From Welwitschia mirabilis (Eukaryota > Gnetophyta > Gnetopsida > Welwitschiales), in the NCBI GenBank assembly GCA_051453625.1, contig JBOZIK010000001.1:107023527-107087526 (forward strand): DNA of 64,000 nucleotides, given 5' to 3'. The notes under the pieces are model-generated. The model was not told where the DNA came from. It ran no database searches and was given only the letters and a program-made list of their open reading frames with translations. Position numbers and translations under genes: made by a program. Numbering within the stretch: position 1 is the stretch's first letter; every line of letters starts with the position of its first letter. Positions 35,240-45,482 of this stretch are shown here, piece by piece.

Positions 35240-36060
35240 AAAGGTGCAAGGATTAGTATATACCAAAATGAATGTGGTAATCACTCAGATCGCATGAAGT
35301 GCAAAGTGTAGGCTAAGTTTGTTGCAAATAATAATCAATGTGATAATCCCCAAGATCACATGAAGTGTGAGGGGTAGACCTAACAGATTATTAAATTAAA
35401 ATATGAATTCTTAAAATTAAACATAAAAGTAAAGAAAAGAAAATTACAAGAAATATAATTTAAAATTTTCAGGAAAGGAAATTAACGTATACTCCAAATG
35501 GATAATTAAACGATTACTTATAGACCAAAAGGTAGTTAAGCAATTACAAGTAGATCCAAGAGGATAAAATACAACACTGCTCAAATAAACAAATTAAAAT
35601 GAATTCAAANNNNNNNNNNNNNNNNNNNNNNNNNNNNNNNNNNNNNNNNNNNNNNNNNNNNNNNNNNNNNNNNNNNNNNNNNAAAGGTGTAAGAAGTAGG
35701 ATCTACCAAATGAATGTGGCAATCACTCAGATCGCAGGAAGTGCAAAGTGTAGGCTAAGTTTGTTGCAAATAATAATCAATGTAGTATTCCCTAAGATCA
35801 TATGAAGTATAAGGGGTAGACCTAATATATTGCTGAATTGAAATATGAATTATCAAAATTACACTTGAAAGTAAAAAAAGGAAAATTACAAGAAATAAAA
35901 ATTACAATTTTCAAGAAAGGAAATTAAAGTACACTCCAAATAAATAATCAAAGAATTACTTTTAGACCAAAAGGTAATCAAGCAATTGCAAGTAGATCCA
36001 GGAGGATAAAATACATCACTACTCAAATAAACAAATTGAAATGAATTCAAAATACTTACT
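35240..36060. repeat. Leader duplication around a 73-N gap
   Basis: 35240-35609 and 35683-36060 align throughout ('aagtgcaaagtgtaggctaa', 'gttgcaaataataatcaatg', 'agtagatccaggaggat'). The 73-base gap (35610-35682) lies between them. The copies differ at many sites, and a third, similarly diverged copy lies at 38340-38720 after LTR C. Confidence 0.8.
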
Positions 36061-36103
36061 TAATTAATTACAATATACTTTTTTTTTTTGAATTCTTTCC
36101 TAG

Positions 36104-36117
36104 AAATGATGCCAAAA
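36104..36117 (-). promoter_or_regulatory. Primer binding site after LTR B
   Basis: The minus strand reads TTTTGGCATCATTTC at the LTR end. It looks like a transition-decayed form of the Athila site TTTTGGCGCCGTTGCC. Confidence 0.7.
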
Positions 36118-37085
36118 TGTTGTGATGTATATTTATACTTCTAATTCCAATATTCTAAAGATCAAATTTAACTTGCAACATCTGAAAAGCTAAATATCTA
36201 ATTGCACACTATATACATTTATATAGTGGGATCAACCCAAATGTCATACACTTAAAGAATACTTTGGAAAGAGAATATGAAAAATTACTTTCATAAAGAG
36301 AAGAATAACATCTTTTAAACTTTTTCTTGAAAGGAAATAAAATCAAACAATGCAAAGATGAAAATGGAATGCAATGGAATGGAATGAAATGATATGTAAT
36401 GAATGTAATTATAATACAACGAATTAATTAAACTTTTAATCTTTATCACTTATATTGGCTCTTATAACCTATTTCAATTACAAATTCATGTCACTTAATA
36501 TTGTAATTAAGATAATCTATAAGGAAGAATAATAAAATAGTTGGAAATATTTGAATTTAATTAATACTTTTATTAATGAAAATGAAGTACATCCACTTAT
36601 GATAATAACTTCTCAATAAAAGATTCTCTACCTAACACCAAGGTGGTCCTTCTCACAAGTAGGATGAATATTCTTACCTCTAATAATCTTCAATTATCAC
36701 AAGAATGTAGATAACAAAGGATGATTTAAATAGGGTCTAAAAGGATCTATTTATAGGTTGGAATAGGTCACTAAAGGGTGTAAAATGAAGAGGTATAATT
36801 TATATCCACCCTTTCATAATAATTTAATTAAGTTTACAAATTAGTTTGAGTGTTGTTCCTCATGTTATCCCCATGACATAGAGTATGACACTCCATCTGC
36901 CAACTAATGCTTAGCATGTGTTGAAAATGCTGACTGTCATCCCAATTGTCATCTTCACAACATAAAGAATGACCATACTTTTCTAATTATCATCCCCTCT
37001 ATCATTCCCATAATAGTGAGGACAACCAATGTATCTTCATTATTTTTCTTTGATCGATCATTATCTAAAAATGGCTTCTTATTTG
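36118..37085 (-). repeat. Athila-like LTR B (internal LTR, truncated by a gap)
   Basis: Same blocks as LTRs A and C, with a TATA box ctataaatag on the minus strand at 36747-36756. Its outer ~130 bp are hidden by the gap at 37086-37185. Confidence 0.85.
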
Positions 37086-37185
37086 NNNNNNNNNNNNNNN
37101 NNNNNNNNNNNNNNNNNNNNNNNNNNNNNNNNNNNNNNNNNNNNNNNNNNNNNNNNNNNNNNNNNNNNNNNNNNNNNNNNNNNNN
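37086..37185. other. Assembly gap (100 N)
   Basis: Separates LTR B from the partial gag. LTR B lacks more terminal sequence than 100 bases would hold together with the missing 3' part of gag, so the N count is probably nominal. Confidence 0.9.
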
Positions 37186-38280
37186 ATTTAGCAATTTTGC
37201 ATTAGTTAAAGCTTTTGTGTAACTCTCTAATGTACTAGTAAGATCACTAAGTAGGGTGTTAACCTTTGGTTGTTCTTCCTCATGTTGTACTTTTTTCAAA
37301 TCTCTAAGCATTTCACTTACAGTTTTAGTATCTTTACATGTAGTTTTTGGCCAATTTTGACTTCTTTCTACAAGGTCTTCTAATAAGTTCTAAGCATCGC
37401 CTAAGATTAAATTGAGTAAACCTCCATCACATGAAAAATATACTATTTATTTAATTTGACTATTCAATATACTATATAAGTGACCAGTAGGTTCTTATTT
37501 TTTAAACTCATTTATTGAATTAAATGACATGGCTATAAAGAATCTTTCATATGTTAAGGAATGATCTTCATAAGGGTATTATTGAAAATTTATTACTTCT
37601 TTTCCTCTTGTTCTTATGATTTTCTCACCCATGAATAATTTTATATAAACTTCTTGTGGTTGATTCCATAACTTAAGACTTCTATGTGGAATCATTTTAA
37701 GCTAATTTTTCACTTTTCTTGTTAAGGTAAATGGAAAGATTATGATGTAAGTTCTATCTAAAATTTGATTTTTTCCATTTCCTAAAGTAATGATGAGTTG
37801 TTAAATCTTAGCTATGTGTTGAAATGGGTCTTCATTAGATTATCTAGAAAAGGTAGGAAAGGCATTTAAGTTTTTTAACTCTATGTCATCTCTGGGGGAT
37901 AGGTCAAATGGGTTTTGAATTTCTCTCTTTTTGTTGGATAACATATCCTTTATAGTAACATTCTAATTAGAGGATCCTAATATTTTAAGTAAAGATTTAT
38001 TAGATGCCATCGAGAGAAGAGTATTAGGATGATTAGGCAGAAGAGGAGAGACAAGATTTTTAGTAGAACTTGGTTGATTTTCACAAACTTTCAAAGGTTT
38101 TGGAGTATGCTAATAAGAAATAGTAAATAAGAATAATCATCTTGCTGAATTAAAGAAATAAATTTTTCTTTCTCATCTTGAGTTCTTGCATTAAAGTCCA
38201 CCAAACCTTATTTGATTGCTTCTTCGAGGAAATGTTTTTCATGAGTGTATTTACTTTACTACTATTTACTATTACCCTGT
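37186..38280 (-). pseudogene. Second, partial Athila-type gag
   Basis: Minus-strand homologue of 33800-35180: the piece MLRDLKKVQHEEEQ...ESYTKALTNAKLLN corresponds to the start of the other gag's open piece. It stops at the gap. It lies between the primer site of LTR C and LTR B, so it belongs to a separate, shortened internal region. Confidence 0.75.
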
Positions 38281-38770
38281 GAGATCAAATTATGTTAAAG
38301 AAACTTCTTTACATTCAAGTGGTATCAATCTCCAAGATTATTCAAAGATGCAAGGAGTATGATATATCAAATAAATGTGACAATCACTTAGATTGCACAA
38401 AGCACAAAGTGTAGACCAAGTTTGTTGCAAATAATAATCAATGTGGTAATCCCCAAGATTATATGAAGTGTGAGGAGTAGACCTAATAGATTACTAAATT
38501 GAAATATAAATCCTTCAAATTAGAATTGAATTTGAAATTAAAAAAAGAGAAACTACAAGACATAAAAATTAAAACTACAATTTGCAAGAAAAGAAATTAA
38601 AGTACACTTCAAATAAATAATTAAATAATTACTTATAGACCAAAAGGTGATCAAGAAATTGTAAGTAGATCCAAAAGGATAAAATACAGCACTACTCAAA
38701 TAAATAATTTGAAATGAATTAAAAATACTTACTCAAGTAATGACAATCTTTTTTTTCTCTTAAAGTCTTC

Positions 38771-38789
38771 CTTGACAACAGTGCCAAAA
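38771..38789 (-). promoter_or_regulatory. Primer binding site after LTR C (Athila type)
   Basis: The minus strand reads TTTTGGCACTGTTGTCAAGG, matching the Athila primer site TTTTGGCGCCGTTGCCGGGG except for what look like C-to-T/G-to-A changes. This is the best evidence for the Athila assignment outside the proteins. Confidence 0.8.
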
Positions 38790-39880
38790 TGTTGCAACAC
38801 ATATTTGTGCTTCTAGTTCTAATATTCCAAACATCGAATTTAACTTGAAATATCTGAAAAGTTAATAATCTAATTGCACATAATACACATTTGTATAGTG
38901 CGATTAACCCAAATGTCATACACTTAGAGAAGAATTCTAAAAAAAAGAATGTAGAACATTGATTTAGAAAAAGAAGAATAATATATTTACTTTATAGGAA
39001 ATAAAATTAAACAATGCAAAAATGAAAATGGAATGCAATGCAATGGAATGAAATAAAATGTAATGCAACGAACGTAATTTTAATGTAATGAATTAATTAA
39101 ACCTTCAATCTACTATTACTAGATTGGTTCTTATAATGTATTTTAATTACAAATTCATGTTACTTAAATTGTAATTAAGATAAGCTATAAGAAAGAATGA
39201 TAGAACATTTTAAAATATTTCAATTCAATCAATACTTTTATTAATGGAGTTGAAGTACATCTACTTATGACAATAACTCCTCAATAAAAGATTCACTGCC
39301 TAACATCAAGATGGTTCTTCTTATAAGTAGGATGGATCTCCTTGGCTTTAACCATATCCAATTATCACAAGAATGTAGATGTAAAAGATGATTTTAAATA
39401 AGATCTGAAAGGGTCTATTTATTGGTTGGGATAGGTTGCTAAAGGGTGTAAACCAAAGAGGTACAAGTTAGATCTACCCTTTCATAACAATTTAATTAAC
39501 TTTACAAATAATTTTGACTATTGTCCCTTGTGTCATCCCCATGACATAGAGGATGACACCCCATCTACCAACTAATGCTTAGCACATGTTGAAAATGCTG
39601 ATTTTCATTTCAATCATCATCCTCATGACATAGAGGATGATATACTTTTCTAATTATTAACCCCTCTATTGTCCCTGTGATAGGGAGGAGAACCAATATA
39701 TCTTTATCACATTGCTTTAGTTAATCATTATCTAAAAATGGCTTCTTATTTGAAAAATTATTGCATCTTTTGACCTGTATGGAAGATTTGTAAAATTTTC
39801 ATAAATCCCTAGAAAACCTTGTCAATAGGACCTGAAAATGTACTCCACATGTGTATTACATAGGTTAAGTTGGCATCACA
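38790..39880 (-). repeat. Athila-like LTR C (5' LTR)
   Basis: Starts tgttgcaacac and ends ttggcatcaca. Contains the aatgg-type microsatellite at 39020-39095 and a TATA position mutated to ctatttattg at 39415-39424. A perfect 9-bp inverted repeat (gtgtcatcc/ggatgacac, 12-base loop) lies at 39530-39559. Confidence 0.85.
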
Positions 39881-41070
39881 GTAGATATATGTGGAGGAAG
39901 TTCTAGTTTGTATGCTAGATCTCCTATTCTCTCAATGATCTTGAACGAACCATAGAATCATGATGCTAATTTGCTTTACTTCCTCATCTTTAAGGAATTT
40001 CTTTCTGGCTTGATCCTTAGTAATACTTATTTACCAATTTGAAATATGTGGGTATAGTATTTTTTTATCATAATATTTCTTGTACCAATATTGTGTTACC
40101 TATTACTGTCTTTTATTTTACTTATCATCTCTTCCATTTATGTTAATTTTGAAGACATCATCTTTTCTGATCTCTGTGAAGGATTTGACCATGTGATAAG
40201 GGTAGAATAATTCCTATCATATATACTTTAAATGGTAAACATCAAATGGAAGTATAAAACATTTAGTTGTAAGAAAACTTTGTCAAATGTAGAGAATTCT
40301 CCCATTATGTGAAGCTTCCTTTCACATAGCACCTTAGAGTGTCCTTGAGTATATGATTTACTCTTTTTATTTAGCCATTTATCTTTGGGTGGTATGAAAT
40401 ACTAAAGCTGAGTTTGGTATCCAAGTGATGGAAAAAGATTTATCATAACTCATATAAGAACTTTGGATCCCGATTAGACAATATAACCTATGGTGCACCA
40501 TGTAATTTGAAAACTTCCTATATAAAATAGAGGGCTAGTTCTTTTGCTATATTGAAGCTTTAAACTACAATGAAATGGATCATATTGATCAACCTATCTA
40601 CACAAATGAAAATTATATCATGCTATTTATTAGTAAGGGGTAACCTGGTGATGAAATCCACAGATATTTCTTCTCATTTCCATTGCAATATTACCAATGG
40701 TTGAAGGAAATCAATAGATCTTCCTTAATCAATCTTCATCTACTGACATATAGGACAACTATAGATGTATTATTTTAAATCTATTTTCATTCTAAACTAA
40801 AAGTAGTATTTCCACAATTCGTAATAATTTTTGATAAATCTAGGATGTCTTTCATATGGAACTTCATGGACCTTGTGGAATGCACGGGAATTTTCCTTTC
40901 AATAGGTATCCATTCCATTAAATCATATATGTATCCACTTCTTTTCCTTCTTAAACCTATTGATATATGTCTTTGAAGTATGGATCATTAGTTGAGGATG
41001 TTTTGAGAAAGGTAGATAGGTCAAACATAACAGTGATGGCTAACATGCTTCACATGCTGCTTAAAGCATC
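39881..41070 (-). pseudogene. Chromovirus integrase
   Basis: The minus strand at about 40760-40560 reads CPICQ (second half of the HHCC zinc finger), LQPLVILQWK, EEISVDFITRLPLTNK and IICVDRL-like sequence, matching L-Q-P-L-P-I-P-x-W-K-W-E-x-I-S-M-D-F-I. Near 39960-39885, FYGSFKIIERIGDLAYKLEL matches the post-integrase F-x-G-P-F-x-I-x-x-x-I-G-x-x-A-Y-x-L. Stops are frequent. The reading frame meets the nested element at 39880 and resumes at 29600. Confidence 0.9.
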
Positions 41071-41099
41071 TGCCACTTTATTCTCTTTCTTACAGGTGT

Positions 41100-41640
41100 A
41101 CTAAAACTTGAAGTTGTATCCTACAAGTAACTTCCCCCATCTTCTCTATTAAATTTTTAGAAGGGGTTGTTTTTGAAAGTATTCTAAGCTTTTATGATCT
41201 ATTTTGAGAAGGAATTTTCTTTTCACAAGATAGTGTCTCCATACTTTCAAAGCATGTACTATGATTAACAATTTCAAATCATCAACATAATAGTTCTTCT
41301 CATGCTGGTTTAACTTATACAATTTATAAGCAATCATCTAATCATCTTGGCTAAGTACAACTCCTATTCTTTAAGTAAAAGCACAAGTAGTGATTCTAAA
41401 TGATTTGTTTATATTTGCAATTTTAAGAACAGGTGTTGTTGTTAGTAATAACTTCAACCTCAGAAATGCATCTTTGCATTTATTATTAAACTTGAATGTA
41501 TTTGTTTCTTTGGTTAGATCTATTATGGTGTTGCTAGCTGAGAGAATTTTGAAACAAATTTCTGTTAGAATCTCATCAATCCTAAGAAACTTTGAATTTG
41601 TGTGGCATCCTTTAATTCTGGACATTCTCTTATGGCTTAT
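41100..41640 (-). pseudogene. Chromovirus RNase H
   Basis: Two open minus-strand pieces. 41625-41371 covers the RT-RNase H connection (FKFNNKCKDAFLRLKLLLTT, TPVLKIANINKSFRITTCAF). 41337-41149 reads YKLNQHEKNYYVDDLKLLII, VHALKVWRHYLVKRKFLLKI and DHKSLEYF, matching L-N-x-H-E-x-N-Y-x-x-x-D-L-E-L-x-x-I-V-H-A-L-K-x-W-R-H-Y-L. The catalytic T-D-H reads I-D-H. Confidence 0.92.
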
Positions 41641-42290
41641 AATTTGACTGGGTCTATTGTGATTCCTTTACTAAAGATGATATGTCTTAGATAACTAATT
41701 TCTATATGAAAGAACTCACATTTGCTTAATTTTCCCTTGAATTTATGTTTAGACAAAACTTGTAGAACTTTCTTTAAGTGTGTAACATAATCTTTCTTAT
41801 TTTTAGAATATATTAAAATATCATCAAAAAATACAATCATAAATTTATCCAAATAACATCAGAAAATATGATTTATTAAACTCATAAAAGTAATTGGGGT
41901 TCTTATTAAATAGAAAGATAGTACTATAAACTCTCCATATCTTATTTTAAAAGAAGTCTTGTAGATGTCTTTATGCTTGATGCAGATCTAATGATAGTTA
42001 GATTTTAAATCAATATTAGAAAAGTACTTGGCTCCTTATAGTTGATCTAATAGATTGTTAATCCTTGATAATGTGTACCTATTCTTGAGGGTTACCTTGT
42101 TGAGTTATCTATAGTTAATGCAAAGCCACAAGATACCATCCTTCTTCTTAACAAATAGTACCGAAGCTCCTCATGGTTACACACTAGGGTGAATTTTCCC
42201 TTTTAACAATCACTATTCAATTTNNNNCTTTACTTCTCTTGGTTTTACTATTAAGAAGTAATGAGATGTTCATTCTATTGGTTGTGCTCT
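41640..42290 (-). pseudogene. Chromovirus reverse transcriptase
   Basis: Minus-strand blocks in order: GASVLFVKKKDGILWLCINY, LNKVTLKNRYTLSRINNLLD, GAKYFSNIDLKSNYH, YKTSFKIRYGEF, then KFMIVFFDDILIYSKNKKDY with the catalytic DD intact at about 41815-41835, and SKCEFFHIEISYLRHIIFSK. This is a clear Ty3/gypsy chromovirus RT with several TAG/TAA stops. A 4-base N run is at 42224-42227. Confidence 0.95.
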
Positions 42291-42599
42291 AGAAATTAAG
42301 TTAATTGCATGCTGTACTTTCCTCTTGAATGGTAGCATTTTCAAGTCTTCAAAAACATCAGAGAATTCTTGTAGTTCTTTTGGTATATAGGGATCTTCGT
42401 TATGGTCTACCTATACCAGGGGAATGAGTACTTGTTTTTTAATAAACTTTTACAATCTATTCGAGTTAGTTTAAAGATATTTTCTTACTTTTTCCCTTAC
42501 CTTTAAAGATTTATTTTCTAAATAAAGTACATAGTCATAAGATCCTTTGACAAAAATTGATCCAAACATCATATCTAATTAAGAAAGGAATTCCTAGAA

Positions 42600-42900
42600 T
42601 GGCATGATACTCCTCAATTTGGAAGACATAAAATTTATCTCTAAAGTGTAAATCGTAAATGATAAAAGTGATAAGAACAACAGTTTCATCTTGTATAAGA
42701 TGACTACCCATTACAACTCTTATGGTTGATTCTTATTTTTTGAATGCAATGATATTTAATTTGTAAAATAATGTGGGTGAATTGAAACTGTGTGATGCAC
42801 CACTATCAACTAGAAATGAAACAACAAAAGATGACACTTGACCATATAATTCTAGGATGGAATATTAATTGATAATTACACCTATTCAGATGGTAGTATA
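42600..42900 (-). pseudogene. Chromovirus aspartic protease
   Basis: The minus strand at about 42830-42770 reads SFLVDSGASHSFNSPTLF, with an intact D-S-G-A catalytic motif, followed by a decayed domain ending near YDVWINF. It lies between gag and RT as expected. Confidence 0.85.
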
Positions 42901-42949
42901 TACTCTTTTGAATGGCATGGATGAATTCTGAAAAGCTTGAGGCCAACTG

Positions 42950-44000
42950 TGCTGAGAAAGATTTTATGGTCATGCTTTGAATGGACAATTCCTAGTAATG
43001 TGGTCTCTCTTGTTGTACTTCTACTAAGTGAGATTTGTTCTATATGATTTTCTTATTAGTGGTGTATTTGAAGAAGGTTGTTTGGTTGTTCTGTCCATTA
43101 GTTCTCTTATCCTTAGAGATAATGTCTTGTCTTGTGATAAGCATCTTTTGTGAACTTGATCTTCAAAGTGTGTAAAACGCTTCTAAGTTTGTATGGTAAC
43201 TTCCTAATAAAACTATTAATAAGCTACTTTTATATGAAATTCTTCTGGTACTACATGGGATGCTAGAATTTAGACCAATATTCATCCAATAAGCATTTGC
43301 CTAAGCATAGGCATTGAAACTCCACCATTTAGTCTTAAATGAAGTCTTTTAGAATAAATTTTCTTTGAGTTCTTCAATGAAGGTATCCCAGGGTATTTAT
43401 TATGGATGTTTCTGTTGATATCTTTCTAGAGGTATATTTTAAAGTTCAAAGTAATTCTCTAATTGCCAGATCTGAGATATGGCTTTCTTGCTTGTTTTAG
43501 TATTGCCTTAATAGATCCTTAGGCATATCATCTTTGCAATTTCCTCTCCTTCACGTTGTTCAATATTGGGATGGTTAGCTCTATTTGTTAGGAAAGCTTA
43601 AAAGTTAGCCTTTATGTTTAATAACCTCATTTGAATGTTTTGAAGATTAATAATAGTTGTGGGAGTGTGTTGTCTTAATGTAGATGGTGTCTCTTAAGAT
43701 GCCTTGGGTTATGTTCTATCAGTCTGTCTTCCAAATGAGAGAGAACGCTATTGATACTATTAGGTAATAGTTCATTTTGGAAGAGAATATGATTAATTTA
43801 GCCTTTCAATTCCTCTATTCNNNNNNNNNNNNNNNNNNNNNNNNNNNNNNNNNNNNNNNNNNNNNNNNNNNNNNNNNNNNNNNNNNNNNNNNNNNNNNNN
43901 NNNNNNNNNNNNNNNNNNNNTGATACTATTAGGTAATAGTTCATTTCGGAAGAGAATATGATTAATTTAGCCTTTCAATTCCTCTATTCATCCATTTACC
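42950..44000 (-). pseudogene. Chromovirus gag with decayed zinc knuckle
   Basis: At about 43020-42975 the minus strand reads KYNKRDHITRNCPF, a C-x2-C-x4-H-x4-C knuckle that keeps His and the last Cys (second Cys reads Tyr, first is lost). Upstream fragments such as WDTFIEELKENLF and KTKWWSFNAYA fit the gag core. The N-terminus near 43990 is doubled by the gap at 43821-43920. Confidence 0.75.
43752..43989. other. Identical 69-bp flanks around a 100-N gap
   Basis: The 69 bases ending at 43820 recur immediately after the gap (43921-43989) with one mismatch (ttttgg/ttcgga region). This looks like an unmerged contig overlap rather than biology. Confidence 0.9.
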
Positions 44001-44279
44001 CTATGTTTCATGATGCACCAGTTGGCTTGACATCCTCCTAAACTTATATCCCTCTACCTTGTTTTGCAAGTACTTTTTGTTTATTTTTTCCCTTTCTTAT
44101 GGTGGTGCAACCCTTTTTATAGTGTTCCTAATAATAGTTAGGAATCTACAACCAATAGGTAATTAAGAAAATAGCTACAAATGTAGTTTTGAGCAGTTGT
44201 CATAATAGCCTTACTAATATGGATGTCAATTTCTAGAGGGGGTCTATGTATTGTTGGTCATCTAAGGATGGCATCGAAA

Positions 44280-44915
44280 ACCCGAGGGCTATGTTGGACA
44301 CTTGTGTATAATAAGTGCAATGTCGGATATCGAAGTGCAACATCAAGGATTTTAGAAGAATTCTGGATCATCTTAAGCAATGCTAGGGGTGATAATGCAT
44401 CCAGGGCATGAGTTCAATGTTAGAAATCCAAGTGTGATGTTGGACCTCCAAGTGTGACATCAGACCATCAAGTGCGATGTTAAAGCTTTTTACGTAGGTG
44501 AATGAAATAGGTGATTTCCAAAAGACAACAATGGATTTTAGGCTTGACGAGGGTAAGTGCGACGTTTGGTACCTAAGTATGACATTAAAGTTTCTTGGGC
44601 AAGCAAGTAAAATAGGTGATTTTTATGAAGCCATGGTAGAATTTGGGCCTGGTAGGAGTACGTGCGATGTCATAGCTATGAGAGACAAGTGTGACATTGG
44701 GTACCCAAGTGTGATGTTAGACACCGAAGTGCAACATTGGCCTTTAAGGGACTTCAGAGTGTAACACTGAATTTGGTGAGATCAAGTGCAACATTGGCCT
44801 TTTGAGTGTGGAGTCGGCCTTCAAAGTGTGGCATCAGCCTTTTGGAAGTGTGACATCAAGTTCGATGAAGTGTAACATTGACCTTTGAAGTGTGACATCA
44901 GCCTTCAAAGAGTAC
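44280..44915 (+). repeat. AAGTGYGAYRTY repeat array
   Basis: Words such as aagtgcgatgttgg, aagtgtgacatcag, aagtgcaacattggcc and aagtgtgacatcagccttc recur more than 15 times with spacers mostly of 15-30 bp, denser toward the 3' end (44690-44915). The short open frames here are by-products of the repeats. Confidence 0.85.
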
Positions 44916-44952
44916 AATATCTAATTGGAATTATAGACCTCGATTTTTTTTA

Positions 44953-45050
44953 TAGTTAACTAGAGTTAATTATACTTAACTAAGGTTTAGTTAACTACAG
45001 TTAACTATTAATCTAGGGTTAAGTCATCCCTAATCCACCACTATAAATAG
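44953..45050 (+). promoter_or_regulatory. GTTAACT cluster and TATA box
   Basis: tagttaacta, gagttaatta, cttaactaa, tagttaacta and cagttaacta follow one another between 44953 and 45010. Each carries the palindrome GTTAAC or a one-base variant, and cagtta fits a MYB core. A consensus TATA box (ctataaatag) is at 45041-45050, ~440 bp before the first ATG of the downstream frame. Confidence 0.6.
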
Positions 45051-45482
45051 CCCTATGGTTGTCTCATTTTTACCTCATTTGTCATGTAACTCCATAGTCA
45101 AATTGGTAGCTTTTTTTTTCTTATTCTTCTGCTTATTCTTTTTCTTGACTTTTTTTTTAATTTTCTTTTTTTTAATTCAATGTTTTTCCTCTCTCTTTCT
45201 TGTATTTTATGTAGACCCTTCCATAACCTGCCTTTGCTTATAAATATAAGTTATTCTCTAATGTTCATAAATGAAGTTCTTCTCTAGTCAAGGTATGAAT
45301 TTAAGACTTTACTCATTATTTCTTGTAATTATACCAATGTTAGGTTTGCAGAATTGGAAATATAGTAATGAACTTTGGAATCAGGATTCTCCTGGATCTT
45401 TTCATTTAATCTCTTAGATCTCTGTGGCCTTCCATCCTTTTGTTTTCATCATCCCATCATTCTTTTTATACTTGATTTAGTT

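Larger units (their letters stand above)
29601..39880 (-). mobile_element. Athila-like complex with three LTRs, nested in the chromovirus
   Basis: Three related LTRs lie at 29601-30697, 36118-37085 (cut by a gap) and 38790-39880, all on the minus strand. The rightmost is followed by a primer site, leader and partial gag. The middle one is followed by a primer site, leader, gag, protease and a deleted pol. The leftmost is preceded by a polypurine tract, so it is the 3' LTR. The LTR-int-LTR-int-LTR structure fits unequal recombination. No exact target duplication was found: GTAGA at 39881-39885 has only a GTAGT near 29589. Confidence 0.8.
44190..45380 (+). repeat. Plus-strand LTR-like promoter unit
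   Basis: A repeat array, then a GTTAACT cluster, a TATA box and an untranslated leader are arranged like U3-R-U5 of an LTR on the plus strand. A weak primer-site-like word (tttggaatcagga) lies at about 45374-45386. No second LTR copy is present in the window, so the LTR interpretation is inference. It interrupts the chromovirus between its 5' LTR and gag. Confidence 0.4.

Noticed and set aside
29589-39885. GTAGT/GTAGA as target duplication of the three-LTR complex
   Set aside because: GTAGT lies seven bases outside the apparent LTR end, so it does not abut the element.
44223-44764. Two plus-strand frames of 62 and 88 codons
   Set aside because: They coincide with the AAGTGYGAYRTY repeat array and have no independent support.
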